This document shows, one piece after another, positions 1 to 9,726 of a stretch of 64,000 nucleotides of DNA. Source of the DNA: Pseudomonas sp. CFBP 13711 (GTDB lineage: Bacteria > Pseudomonadota > Gammaproteobacteria > Pseudomonadales > Pseudomonadaceae); contig NZ_JACYVI010000009.1 in the NCBI RefSeq assembly GCF_014842265.1, positions 165,620-229,619 of the forward strand, in the 5' to 3' direction. The notes under the pieces are model-generated. The model was given only the letters and a program-made list of their open reading frames with translations. It was not told the DNA's origin and ran no database searches. The position numbers and the translations under genes were made by a program. Numbering within the stretch: the first letter of the stretch is position 1; each line of letters begins with the position of its first letter.

Positions 1-25
1 CAGGCGTTAAAACAGCCGGTGGCTA

Positions 26-955
26 TCAGGCGTTACCGCCACCGCCACCACCGCCTTTCCCGGCGACGACGATGTCATTGAAGACACCCATGACGCCTCT
101 GGATGTACTGCCTTTAACTTCACCCACTGTCAGGTGCTGTACGAGCAGGTCATCCAGTTGAGCACCCTTGAAGCCGGTACCGGCAAACGTTGCGCCGGCC
201 CACTGCACACCGCGCAAATCGGCACCATCGAGGCAAGCCTCAGTCAGGATGGCGTCGCTCAGGTTGGCATCACGCAGGTCCGCACCCCGCAGGTTGGCAA
301 AGCGCAGGTCCGCCCCGCTCAGGTCGGCACCGGACAGGTTGGCACCAATCATCACGGCCTGGCCCAGGAACGCCTTGACTAAGTCAGCAGCCTGCAGGTT
401 CGCGCTCTCAAGGTTGGTACGGCAAAAGTTGCCGTTTACCAGAGAGGCGTGATCCATATCAGCCGATGCCAGGGAGGCGTCAGAGAAATCCGAGCCCGAC
501 AGATTTGCTTGGGATAGGTTGGCTCCGTCTGCCGAAGAACGGCGGAAAGAAACCTGCTGAGCACTTACGCCAGACATCAAGGCCGCAGTGAGTCGAGCAT
601 CTTCGAAGACGGCACCGTCGAGTGTTGCGCCCGACAGTGTTGCACCTTCGAAATTGCTGCCGCGCAGTACCGCTTTCGACAGATTGGACTCAGTGAGATC
701 CGCACCGGTGAAAACGCTGGACTCGAAACGCCCTTCGGCCAAGTTGGCCTGCGAGAGTTTGCTGCCACTCAGGTTGCTCGCACGCAGACGCAGGCGGGAC
801 AGATCGGCACCGCTGAAATCCTGCTGCGAAAGATCGTGGCCATCGTTGTTGCGGGCGGCCTGCTGGCGCAGGCTGGCAGCACGATAAGCAACGGGTGAGG
901 TTGGAATATCAGACGTAGTGCTCTCTTGCGTTTGTATAACTGATTTCAAGTGCAT
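26..955 (-). CDS. Pentapeptide-repeat protein (putative self-resistance), poly-Gly tail
   Basis: 309 aa. From about residue 43 to 275 it is built of A(D/N)LSxx-type five-residue repeats, the right-handed quadrilateral beta-helix fold. Family members such as Qnr, MfpA, McbG and AlbG protect DNA gyrase from inhibitors, and some sit in the producer's own cluster. The N-terminal 40 residues are non-repetitive. The C-terminus is odd: it ends AGK followed by seven glycines and NA. The start is set by an AAGGAG sequence eight bases upstream. It is a stand-alone leftward gene after asnB, and a second pentapeptide protein lies at 16078-17028. Gyrase protection is inferred from context; a structural role or a scaffold role for the Gly tail cannot be excluded. 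Confidence 0.85.
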   Translation of the reverse strand: MHLKSVIQTQESTTSDIPTSPVAYRAASLRQQAARNNDGHDLSQQDFSGADLSRLRLRASNLSGSKLSQANLAEGRFESSVFTGADLTESNLSKAVLRGSNFEGATLSGATLDGAVFEDARLTAALMSGVSAQQVSFRRSSADGANLSQANLSGSDFSDASLASADMDHASLVNGNFCRTNLESANLQAADLVKAFLGQAVMIGANLSGADLSGADLRFANLRGADLRDANLSDAILTEACLDGADLRGVQWAGATFAGTGFKGAQLDDLLVQHLTVGEVKGSTSRGVMGVFNDIVVAGKGGGGGGGNA

Positions 956-1468
956 AGTTGTCTCTCCTTAATGGTTTGAGACGGCTTTGAAACGAAAGTT
1001 AAATACAGAGCAAACCGCTTGCTAGCCCCATGGTGCAACTTGTAATGCGGGAAAGACAAGCGGTCCTATACAGCGCGAGGGGTAACTCGCCTGCTACTTT
1101 TTAGACAATGGATCCAATCCTGTCAAGCGACTAGTGTAGGAAATTTTCATATTATGAAATAATTTCAACACGGTAGAAGAGGCCCTCTATTTATGGGATT
1201 TAACGGTTTTATAGACTCCATTACGTCAATAAAACGCAGCTGCAGAAGAAGGATTTGAGCAATTTATTTTATAAAAATAAAGCCACACTACAAAGATATA
1301 ACATATTAAGGATCCCACCTTTACGGAATAATTAGGCAGAGCTTATTATTAAGTGGCCACAGTCTTTCCGTGCCTATCAGTTACGGGCAATCCGCCAGTA
1401 TCTAATGCACTAACCGAGTTCAGTCTTCCCGATTAATCGCGTATAACCTGATGAGCGGTGGTCAGCCT
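956..1468. other. AT-rich intergenic region
   Basis: About 500 bases between the first pentapeptide gene and asnB. It must hold the promoter of the pentapeptide gene and the end of the asnB transcript. No convincing gene, strong hairpin terminator or operator palindrome was seen. The ribosome-binding sequence of the pentapeptide gene lies at 963-969 on the minus strand. Confidence 0.5.
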
Positions 1469-3331
1469 TTACAGTCCCTTGATAGCGAATTTCTCCAATA
1501 AGATCGAAAAGGTCAGCGCAAACAGCACAATGTCGTCGTCGGCATGCGGGTTAGCACCGACGGGGGTATGCTGCAGCCGTTGCAGTTCGGCCGCAATCGC
1601 AGCGGGGTCGAAGAAACCTTCCCTAGCAATGCGCTCAGGCGAAAGCGCTTCGTATATCCACGCTTTGTTTTGCGCGAGCAGGTAACTCGAACCAGGCGCA
1701 CGGAAACCGAATTTTTCCCGGCGAATGATCGCGTTCGGCACACGCCCGGCTGCGGACAGCTTCAACAGGTATTTTTCATCCATGCCCTTGAGTTTGAAGT
1801 GCGGCGGAAGCTGGCGTAAGAAGTCCACGACCTCGCGGTCCAGGAACGGAAAGCGGCCTTCAATCGAAGACATCATGTTCATCCGATCGCCGTGATCGCC
1901 GAGCAGATGGTCAGCCAGCCGCAGCTTCATATCCAAGTAGGAACGTTGATTGACTGGATGGCGCCCCAGCACTTTGGACACGTCGATGACCGGGCTGGAC
2001 AGACAATCCTCGGCGACTAGGTGTTGCTCCAGATCCCTGGATAAAAACCGTCGGCGAAACCCGCGATAGTCGCCGTACTGGCGTTCGTAGCGCACCGCAC
2101 TGCTGCCCCACAATCGTTCTCGGGCAAAGGCCTCCTCCTGGCTCAGGCCTTCAGCCCCCCGCTGCTGATTAAAGGCGTCGAAACGATACCCCGGGTAGCC
2201 GGCCAATAACTCGTCGGCACCCTCCCCACCCAGTACCACGGGAATACCGTGAGCCCGCGCCGCCGAGGACATGGCCATGGTGCAGGTGTTATAGGTCTCC
2301 TTCACCGGGCATTCGCTATGCCAGACCATCTCATGCAAATGGTCGGCGATGCGTGCGGGCTCGAACGGGATTTCTATGTGGTGACTGCCCAGTTGGCGCA
2401 CCATCAACGTTTGGAAAATGCGCTCGTTGATCGCTCTATTCTCGGGGAAGACCACCGAAAAAGTAGTCAACTCATGATCAGGCGCGACGGCCTTTATCGA
2501 CGCCCCCAGAAAAGACGAATCAAGGCCGCCGCTGAGGTAAAGGCCCACGGGTACATCGGCGCGCAGGCGACGCTTGACTGCCGCATCGAACAGCCCGAGA
2601 AACTGCTCGACGGCCGCCGTTTCATCGGTAAACGCTGACGACTCACCCTGCAGTGGATACTCCATATCCCAAAACACCGCCTGCGTGATAGCCGTACCGT
2701 CGACCAGCAGGCGATGCCCCGCCGGTAAGCTGCGAACGCCGCTGAACAGCGTGCGCGGGCTTACCAGCCCCGGGAAACACAGCGCTTGATCCAGGCCAAT
2801 AGGGTCGATCGCCCGGGAGGCTGCCGGGTGTTGCAGGATGGCCTTGATTTCGGACGCGAATACAAAGGTGTTACCGAACACCGCGTAATGCAACGGCGTA
2901 ATCCCCATGGGATCACGAAACAGCCACAACCGACCGCTTTGACGCTCCAGCAACGCCAACGAAAACTGGCCATTGAGATGGTCGGTCATGTCCGCGCCGT
3001 ATTCCTCGAACAGGTGCAGGACCACTTCCATATCGCCATGGGTGCGAAAGATGTGGCCGCGAGCCTTCAGCCGCTCGCGCAATTCGATGTAGTTATAAAT
3101 CTCGCCATTGCCCACCAGTGCCAGAGAGCGGTCCTCATTAAAGAGCGGCTGCTCGCTGCCTTGTGGGTCGATGATTGCCAGGCGCCGCATACCAATAGCT
3201 CGGCTCCCCTCCACCCAGGTACCTTGCGAATCCGGCCCGCGATGAATCAATGCTCGCAACATCGAGTCCAGCACGCTGGGCGCTGCGTTTGCCTGACCGG
3301 ATAAATCCATGAATCCAGCAATTCCACACAT
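1469..3331 (-). CDS. Asparagine synthetase B-type amidotransferase of the cluster
   Basis: 620 aa. The N-terminal class II glutamine amidotransferase domain begins MCGIAGF, so Cys2 is the expected nucleophile that releases ammonia from glutamine; NGEIYNY follows at 75-81. The C-terminal ATP pyrophosphatase domain has the PP-loop SGGLDSS at 267-273. The length is close to AsnB (about 550-630 aa). It is the last gene of the leftward NRPS operon, 32 bases after the condensation gene. In biosynthetic clusters AsnB homologues amidate carboxylates or, as in beta-lactam and carbapenam synthetases, close rings. The intact Cys2 argues for true glutamine-dependent amidation rather than the Cys-less ring-closing type. 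Substrate unknown. Confidence 0.85.
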   Translation of the reverse strand: MCGIAGFMDLSGQANAAPSVLDSMLRALIHRGPDSQGTWVEGSRAIGMRRLAIIDPQGSEQPLFNEDRSLALVGNGEIYNYIELRERLKARGHIFRTHGDMEVVLHLFEEYGADMTDHLNGQFSLALLERQSGRLWLFRDPMGITPLHYAVFGNTFVFASEIKAILQHPAASRAIDPIGLDQALCFPGLVSPRTLFSGVRSLPAGHRLLVDGTAITQAVFWDMEYPLQGESSAFTDETAAVEQFLGLFDAAVKRRLRADVPVGLYLSGGLDSSFLGASIKAVAPDHELTTFSVVFPENRAINERIFQTLMVRQLGSHHIEIPFEPARIADHLHEMVWHSECPVKETYNTCTMAMSSAARAHGIPVVLGGEGADELLAGYPGYRFDAFNQQRGAEGLSQEEAFARERLWGSSAVRYERQYGDYRGFRRRFLSRDLEQHLVAEDCLSSPVIDVSKVLGRHPVNQRSYLDMKLRLADHLLGDHGDRMNMMSSIEGRFPFLDREVVDFLRQLPPHFKLKGMDEKYLLKLSAAGRVPNAIIRREKFGFRAPGSSYLLAQNKAWIYEALSPERIAREGFFDPAAIAAELQRLQHTPVGANPHADDDIVLFALTFSILLEKFAIKGL

Positions 3332-3363
3332 GTGCCAAATGCCCTCAAGCCAATAATTAAGCT

Positions 3364-4860
3364 CTAAAACTCGGTGTCCAGGTCATCGTTGAAAGCCGAC
3401 AAGGCCGGCTCGACGTCCACGGATAGTTCAGACACGAGCTGGTCCGGGTCGGTAATAATCGACGTAAGCAAACGGTGATAATTGTCCGCAAAGCGCTTGC
3501 AGGTTCGTTCATCAAACAAGTCGCGACGGTAGCCCAGCCACCCGGTGATGCCTTGCGGCGACTCATAAAACTCGATAAGCATGTCAAACTTCACCGACAG
3601 GCTGCCGGCGGCAAAGGGCTCGGTGATCAGGCCAGGCAAATTGAGCGCCGGTTTTTGCGTGTTTTGCAGGATGAACATGACCTGGAACAACGCACTGCGT
3701 GCCGAGTCGCGATCCGGGCGCAGGGTTTCAACCAGCTTTTCGAAGGGCGTTTCATCATGGTTGAAGGCCCCCAGCGCTGCCTGTCGCACCCCCAGTGCAA
3801 CCTCGCGAAAACTCATGTCCGGTCGCACCTCCGAGGTGATTAACAAGGTGTTGGCAAAAAAGCCGATCAGGTTATCGGTTTCGGCGCGCACCCTGCCCGC
3901 CGTAGGTGAGCCCACGGTGATGCTGCTTTGCAACGATTGCCGGTGCAGCAGCACACAGAACGCGGCGAGCAACATCATGTACAACGTCACTCCGCACTGC
4001 CGAGCGCAGCCATTGATAGCGTCGGCCAAGGTTCGATCAAAAAGAATGTACTCAAACCCACCGCGCTCGGTCGTCGACGCCGTCGGCAAGCGATCAAAAG
4101 GTAATACCAGCTCTTCAACCTGTTTGAGCCTTGGCTGCCAGTAGGCCATTTGCTGGTCCATCACAGGCCCATTCAAGCGCTCTATCTGCCACTCCACAAA
4201 GTCGCCGAAGCCGATTGCCAGCGGCGGGAGTTGGGGCTCTATCCCCTGCAAGCGCGCCGCCACAAAGGCAGAAAAATCCCGTGCAAAAACGCCCATGGAC
4301 CACCCGTCACTGACGATGTGGTGCATGTTGATCAACAGGAAGTGATGGTCGTCGGCCATTTTTATCAGTGACAGGCGTACGACCGGGCCGCAACTCAGGT
4401 CAAATGGCCGGTCGGAAATCTCGAACAGTAGCTCACGCGCCTGCGCCTCCAACTGCTCCCCGTTCAAGCCCGAAAGGTCCACCACCTCGATGGCGCAGTC
4501 AGACTGCTTGTTCACCATCTGGACCGGCCCTTGCGGCGTATTGCGAAAGGTCACGCGCAAACTTTCATGCCGTGCGACGACATCGTTAAAGGCGGCCTGG
4601 AACACCGCCAGATCCAAGGCCCCACGCAAGCGCACGCACTCAGGCATGTTGTACATCGTGCTGGCGGGGTTGGACTGATAGATGTACCAAAGCCGTCGCT
4701 GGGAGAACGAAAGGCTGAAGCGATCACTGCGTTCGCGCCGAGGGATCGTCAATCGCTGGGCCTTCAGGCGCTCGCCCACCGCATCGAGGAACAGGCGCCT
4801 TTGCACGGGGTTCAACGCACGCAGTTTTTCCTGCAGCAACTCCTGGCGACTGGGCATCAT
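3364..4860 (-). CDS. Free-standing NRPS condensation-domain protein
   Basis: 498 aa. A single condensation domain spans about residues 47-490 with an intact HHIVSDG motif at 180-186; the second His is the expected catalytic residue. The first 46 residues are a charged helical extension of the kind seen before C domains. There is no adenylation, carrier or thioesterase domain. The ATG overlaps the TGA of the upstream NRPS (ATGA), so the two are probably translationally coupled. The NRPS upstream already ends in a C domain, so this protein must act in trans, either with the separate A-T protein (11922-13751) or in product release. Acceptor and donor are not predictable from sequence. Confidence 0.85.
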   Translation of the reverse strand: MMPSRQELLQEKLRALNPVQRRLFLDAVGERLKAQRLTIPRRERSDRFSLSFSQRRLWYIYQSNPASTMYNMPECVRLRGALDLAVFQAAFNDVVARHESLRVTFRNTPQGPVQMVNKQSDCAIEVVDLSGLNGEQLEAQARELLFEISDRPFDLSCGPVVRLSLIKMADDHHFLLINMHHIVSDGWSMGVFARDFSAFVAARLQGIEPQLPPLAIGFGDFVEWQIERLNGPVMDQQMAYWQPRLKQVEELVLPFDRLPTASTTERGGFEYILFDRTLADAINGCARQCGVTLYMMLLAAFCVLLHRQSLQSSITVGSPTAGRVRAETDNLIGFFANTLLITSEVRPDMSFREVALGVRQAALGAFNHDETPFEKLVETLRPDRDSARSALFQVMFILQNTQKPALNLPGLITEPFAAGSLSVKFDMLIEFYESPQGITGWLGYRRDLFDERTCKRFADNYHRLLTSIITDPDQLVSELSVDVEPALSAFNDDLDTEF

Positions 4861-7800
4861 GGCGCCTCCGAAGCAAAGGCTTGACGCAAGGAGTCGACTT
4901 CGCCCGGCCCCAGCAAGCTAATATCGCCTACTTGCGCCAGCGGGTTATCGGCTATTTGCAACAAGGTACGCTCCAGGCGCTGGGCAAACTCGTTGATTCT
5001 GCCGGCCTCGAAGCGGTCCCGGTCGTAAACCATGCGTATGCCGTAGCCATTGTCACAGGTAAATATCTCGATCAGCAGATCGAACTCGGACACGCCGCTG
5101 TCAACCGCAACCGGGCGGGCCTGCATGCCTCCAAAGGTGCTCGTGCCGCCCAACATGTTTTGCATGACGATCAAGATATTGAACAGCGGATTTCGCCCGC
5201 GTGCGCCTGACAACTCCAGGCCCCGGACGATTTCATCGAGGGGTGTATTGGCGTGGATCGACGCGTCCAGCAATGTTGACTGGACGCGGCGCATCAAGAT
5301 TTCCAGCAACTCGCTTTCATCCATGTGCAGACGAATGGGGAGCGCGCGAGCGAACAGCCCGACCACACGCTCCATCCCGGATCGAGTGCGACCGGCATCC
5401 ATCACGCCCAGGCAAATGTCTTCGCCCATGCCATAGCGCTGCAGCACGATGTAGACGCCGGACAGCAATGCCACAAAGGGGGTGATCGCGCGCGCGGCGG
5501 CTACGCGCTCCAGATGCCCCCGCAGCGTCGCGTCGAGATCAATGCGTACGTGCCCCCCACTTGACACCCGGTGAGTCGCGCCAAGGCGATCCGGGCTCAG
5601 GCGTGTGGGGCGCAGTTGATGCAGTTGCCGGGCCCAATACTCCAGGTCGACACGGCGGCCAGGCGCCTCGGATTGTTCGAGTTCATCGGCGACATAATCA
5701 ACAAAATCAACAAAATCAACCTTGGCCGCCTGTATCGGCAAGGCTGCGCCTGCGTGTATCGCGCTGTAGAGTTCGCTCAAATCCTCGACCAATACCCCAA
5801 GCGACCATTCGTCTACCAGCAGGTGGTGGATGATCAGCACACAGACCGCCCGGGTCGCAGACTGCCTGACCAAAACGAATTGCAACGGCGGCCCTTGCGT
5901 TAATGGCAAGGCCTCAAGCGTGAGCTGGGCCAGCGCCGGTTCCTGCTCTGCAACGTCCCATAGGCGTAGCGTGCGCTGGGGTGAGGCCAGGACTTTCTGT
6001 TGCGGTTCACCGGCATGTTCGCGGAAAACCGTGCGTAGTGCGCCATGGCGTTGCTGCAACTGCTCAACGGCCTGGCTGAGCACCTGCCCATCCAGCGCGC
6101 CGTCAATTTGCAGCGCGCAGGTCAACTGAAATGCCCGCCGCTCTTTATCGGCGTGGATGGCGAACCAGAGCTGACGTTGCGAAGATGATAGTGGACGCCA
6201 CACATCGCGGTCGACCACGCGTGGCGCCGCAAGCGCTACCCCGCAATGGTGATTGACGAGGTGTTCGACCCGGGCGACATAGGCTTTTAAGGTCGGCGCC
6301 CGAAACAAGTCCACCAGCGCAATTGACGTTCCAAACAGCCTGTTGAGCAACGAGGTCACCGCGACCACTTTCAGCGAATGGCCACCCAAGGCAAAAAAAT
6401 CTTCGTCCTGGCCGACCGAGCGCATGCCCAGCACCTTGCTCCAAGTGGCGGCAACTACTTCGCTGACCTGTGAGCGGTGCAGGCGTTCGTCGGATGCTTG
6501 GACCCCCTGGCTTGGTGCAGGCAGGCGTTTGCGATCGACCTTGCCGGCAGGCGATAGCGGCAAGCGGTCTAGCTCAATGATGCAGGCCGGTGCGGCCCCC
6601 GGCGGCAAAACAGCGGCTGCGGCGGTGCGTACGTCCTCATGACTGACCGGGGTCCGGCAAACAATGTAGCCGGCCAACTCGTAGTGACCCTGTGCGTCGG
6701 GCCAGAGTTTTGCAGCGGCGGCCACCACTGCCGGGTGCCGGTTCAAGGCGGCCTCGACCTCAGCCAACTCCAGGCGGATACCGCGAAACTTGATCTGGCC
6801 ATCGTTTCGCCCCAAGTAACGCAGCCGTCCTTGCTCGTTGATATGCACGATATCGCCCGTGCAGTACATCAAGGACGGCGCTTCCGCCGTAAAGGGATCG
6901 GCCACGAATACCGCCTGCGTGGCCTCGGGGCGGCTGTGATAGCCGCAAGCCAGCCCTTGCCCGGCGAGGAACAATCGGCCCCGGCCTCCCATCGGAACGT
7001 GATGACCGTGGGCGTCCAGCACATAGGCCCGCATGTTATTAATCGGCGTGCCCAGGTAAGTTGGTTGGGCCTGCCTGCCGACCTGTTCGACCATCGCCCA
7101 GATCGTCGCTTCGGTCGGCCCGTAGAGATTCCATAGTTGGTTCACATGGGGCAGCAAGCGGTCAGCCAGCTCCCGTTCCAGCGCTTCGCCTCCGCACCAG
7201 GCACGCATCTGCAGACTGCCCTCCCAGCCCTGCTGCAGCAACAGTCGCCATATGGAGGGCGTCGCCTGCATCACGCTCGGGGCAGTGCGAGCAATCATCT
7301 GACCTAGCCGTTGCGGGTCTCGGCCCAGCTCACTCGGTGCGAGTAATAGCAATGCTCCGCTCCACAGCGGGGCGAAAATCTCCAGCAAGGAAATATCAAA
7401 TGAGAGGGTGGTCAACGCGAGGAACCGGTCGTGCTCGGCTAGGCCCGGAGACTGGGTAAAACTGATCAACACGTTTTCCAGCGCCTGGGCCGGTACGATC
7501 ACGCCCTTAGGCTGCCCGGTCGAGCCAGAGGTGTACATCAGATAGGCTGCATTGCCTGCCAGCTTCGTGCCGCCCGTCACACAGTCAGGTGCCGCGATCC
7601 ACTCGCCCGATGCATCCACAGCTGCCCACTGCACATTGTTCAGTTGCAGGTCATCACCCAATTGACCAAGGATCAACCCGACACCGCTGTCCGCGACCAG
7701 GTACTGCTTGCGCTCCAACGGCAAGCAACGATCGATTGCCAAAAACGGACAGCCCAGTTTAATCAACGCCAACAACGCGACGACCTGCCCGGCATCACGA

Positions 7801-9362
7801 TCCAGATGGGTGCCGACCAGTTGTCCCGGTTGGAGGCCCAATGCCCGCAATCGCGTTGCCATTGCCTCGCTGCGCTCGGCCAACTCGGCAGCCGACATAC
7901 AGCAATCATCCCCCCACTGCAGTGCCGTCGACTGCCCCCGTGCGGCCAACCGAACCCCCAGTTGCACGCGCAGCCCATGCTCGCCAAGCGGCTGCTGGGC
8001 CCCTTGCCACTTGAACGCAGGCGCCTGTTCCACCAGTGCGCCGATCGGCTGATCCGGCAACCCAACCAAGGCCACAACGTATGCTTGCATGCGCGCCAAC
8101 AGCGCAGCCACTGCGCCCTCCTCTACCTGTGCTGCGTTATAGGCAATCTCGAGTTTCAGACAGGGCCCGGGCGCAACCATCAGGCTGATGGGGTAGCTGG
8201 TTCGCCAGAATGCGCGCCGGTCTTCTACGCTGACGCCGTTAGCGGTGCCATCCCGCAGGGGGGGCAGGTTTTCAAACACCACGACCGTCTCGAACAACGC
8301 CTCCCCTGCAGAGAGCCCGGCTATCTCGTGAATCTCTGTCAGCGGCAACCGGCCGTTGTCCCAGGCGAGGGTCGATGAGGCCTGGACCTCATCGAGAAAC
8401 GCACCGGCAGCCGTCGCCGGGTTGCAGCGCAAGCGCATGGGCACGGTGTTGACCATCAGCCCGACCATACTGTCGATCCCTTTCAGATCTACCGAGCGGT
8501 CGGCAATCACCCAGCCAAACGTGATGTCTTCACACAGGCTGAAATCACGCAAGGTCAACGCCCATGCTGCCTGAACCAAGGTGGCCAAGGTCAGGCGGCG
8601 GGCAACGACGGCCTGTGCGATTTGTGTGGTGCTGAGCTGTGAAAGTACGCGTTTAAGGCGCTGCGGCTGACGCTCGGCGACTTCAGATGAAGGCTGTAGA
8701 AATGGTGGGCTCGACACCAGCGCGGGCTCGGCAAATAGGTTCGACCAATAGTCCCGCGCCTGGGTGGTATCGCGCTTCTGGACCCAGCCGACGTAGGTCT
8801 TGAACGGCGCGCTGGGGGGATGGCTGCCGGTCAGGTAGGTGTCCATGACCCAACCGAGCAGGATGGCGGCCGACCAGGCGTCGAGGATCAGATGATGGTA
8901 CGTCCACACAAACCGCAATGCGCCGTCGCCCAGAATAAACACGGCCATTCGATGCAGGGGTGGACGAGACAGGTTGAAACGGCTGACACGATCTTTTTCA
9001 AGGTAGCTGTCGAACTGGCGCTCCTGCTCTGTGGCGGGTTGGCTACTGCAGTCGATCAGCGTCCATTGCAATGGAACGTCACGCGCCACGATCTGCATCG
9101 GTGGGGAGACATTGCGCCAAGCAAAGGCGGTCTTGAGGGTGTCGACGCCACTGGCGACCTGCCCCCAGGCTGCACGCCAGCGCTCAGGGTCGACGCCGTT
9201 GAGGCGACAAGAAACTTGCACAAGATAGTCACACTCTGCGCCGTCTTGCAGAGAGTGAAATAACAGACCTTCTTGCAGGAAGGTCAGCGGATAAATGTCC
9301 TGAGCCTGAGCCTTAACCGGCAACGGCTGTGAGTCAACGGGGAATTGAAGCTGATCTACCAT
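4857..9362 (-). CDS. Nonribosomal peptide synthetase, C-A-T-C
   Basis: About 1501 aa from the chosen ATG. Order: condensation (1-450, HHLILDAWS near 156), adenylation (about 475-950; core YTSGSTGQPKG, NLYGPTEAT, YCTGD, SPAGKVDRK), carrier (GGHSLK, phosphopantetheine Ser near 996), second condensation (about 1055-1495, HHLLVDEWS near 1179). Reading the specificity pocket by hand gives D-I-L-Q-W-G-L-I-W-K, which differs only at position five from the glycine code I remember (DILQLGLIWK); glycine is therefore a moderate prediction. There is no thioesterase. An in-frame GTG lies three codons upstream at 9371, but its spacing to the AAGGAG sequence is only two bases, so ATG 9362 is preferred. The N-terminal C domain implies an upstream carrier, plausibly the A-T protein. 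Confidence 0.9.
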   Translation of the reverse strand: MVDQLQFPVDSQPLPVKAQAQDIYPLTFLQEGLLFHSLQDGAECDYLVQVSCRLNGVDPERWRAAWGQVASGVDTLKTAFAWRNVSPPMQIVARDVPLQWTLIDCSSQPATEQERQFDSYLEKDRVSRFNLSRPPLHRMAVFILGDGALRFVWTYHHLILDAWSAAILLGWVMDTYLTGSHPPSAPFKTYVGWVQKRDTTQARDYWSNLFAEPALVSSPPFLQPSSEVAERQPQRLKRVLSQLSTTQIAQAVVARRLTLATLVQAAWALTLRDFSLCEDITFGWVIADRSVDLKGIDSMVGLMVNTVPMRLRCNPATAAGAFLDEVQASSTLAWDNGRLPLTEIHEIAGLSAGEALFETVVVFENLPPLRDGTANGVSVEDRRAFWRTSYPISLMVAPGPCLKLEIAYNAAQVEEGAVAALLARMQAYVVALVGLPDQPIGALVEQAPAFKWQGAQQPLGEHGLRVQLGVRLAARGQSTALQWGDDCCMSAAELAERSEAMATRLRALGLQPGQLVGTHLDRDAGQVVALLALIKLGCPFLAIDRCLPLERKQYLVADSGVGLILGQLGDDLQLNNVQWAAVDASGEWIAAPDCVTGGTKLAGNAAYLMYTSGSTGQPKGVIVPAQALENVLISFTQSPGLAEHDRFLALTTLSFDISLLEIFAPLWSGALLLLAPSELGRDPQRLGQMIARTAPSVMQATPSIWRLLLQQGWEGSLQMRAWCGGEALERELADRLLPHVNQLWNLYGPTEATIWAMVEQVGRQAQPTYLGTPINNMRAYVLDAHGHHVPMGGRGRLFLAGQGLACGYHSRPEATQAVFVADPFTAEAPSLMYCTGDIVHINEQGRLRYLGRNDGQIKFRGIRLELAEVEAALNRHPAVVAAAAKLWPDAQGHYELAGYIVCRTPVSHEDVRTAAAAVLPPGAAPACIIELDRLPLSPAGKVDRKRLPAPSQGVQASDERLHRSQVSEVVAATWSKVLGMRSVGQDEDFFALGGHSLKVVAVTSLLNRLFGTSIALVDLFRAPTLKAYVARVEHLVNHHCGVALAAPRVVDRDVWRPLSSSQRQLWFAIHADKERRAFQLTCALQIDGALDGQVLSQAVEQLQQRHGALRTVFREHAGEPQQKVLASPQRTLRLWDVAEQEPALAQLTLEALPLTQGPPLQFVLVRQSATRAVCVLIIHHLLVDEWSLGVLVEDLSELYSAIHAGAALPIQAAKVDFVDFVDYVADELEQSEAPGRRVDLEYWARQLHQLRPTRLSPDRLGATHRVSSGGHVRIDLDATLRGHLERVAAARAITPFVALLSGVYIVLQRYGMGEDICLGVMDAGRTRSGMERVVGLFARALPIRLHMDESELLEILMRRVQSTLLDASIHANTPLDEIVRGLELSGARGRNPLFNILIVMQNMLGGTSTFGGMQARPVAVDSGVSEFDLLIEIFTCDNGYGIRMVYDRDRFEAGRINEFAQRLERTLLQIADNPLAQVGDISLLGPGEVDSLRQAFASEAP

Positions 9363-9726
9363 CGATTTCACTGCTCCTTGTGAACCTGGGGCGTCGTCTG
9401 ACGCACTCGCCCTCAGGGATGACCATCGCCGTGTCGGCCTCAGGCCGTTACGGGGACTTAATGTAGCCCCATATCGAAAAACAAAAGTAGTTCAATTTGT
9501 AAAAAAAGCATTTTTTCTTTAAAAATTGTATTGACCATTCGTGCCATCAAGCATCCCTGATCGAGATTCTTCTATTGGCACAACTCACGAACCTGTACTA
9601 GCCTCGAGCATCTCGCGATAGCGGGGTTCAAACATGACAGCTTCACATCAGGGCTGTACCTGTACCTAGGGGATGGCCCCGTGACTAGACGGATCTGCGG
9701 ATGCGAGACACAGGGAGGTGTAATTT
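9363..9726. promoter_or_regulatory. Divergent promoter region between the two biosynthetic operons
   Basis: This 364-base region separates the leftward NRPS operon from the rightward acylase operon and must hold both promoters. Its centre (9470-9540) is strongly AT-rich with A and T tracts. No clear regulator palindrome was found, and no regulator gene lies in the visible cluster, so control probably comes from elsewhere. Confidence 0.5.
9468..9495 (-). promoter_or_regulatory. Candidate sigma-70 promoter for the NRPS operon
   Basis: On the minus strand TTGAAC and TATGGG are separated by 16 bases, about 110 bases before the NRPS start. The match is partial and was found by eye. Confidence 0.25.
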
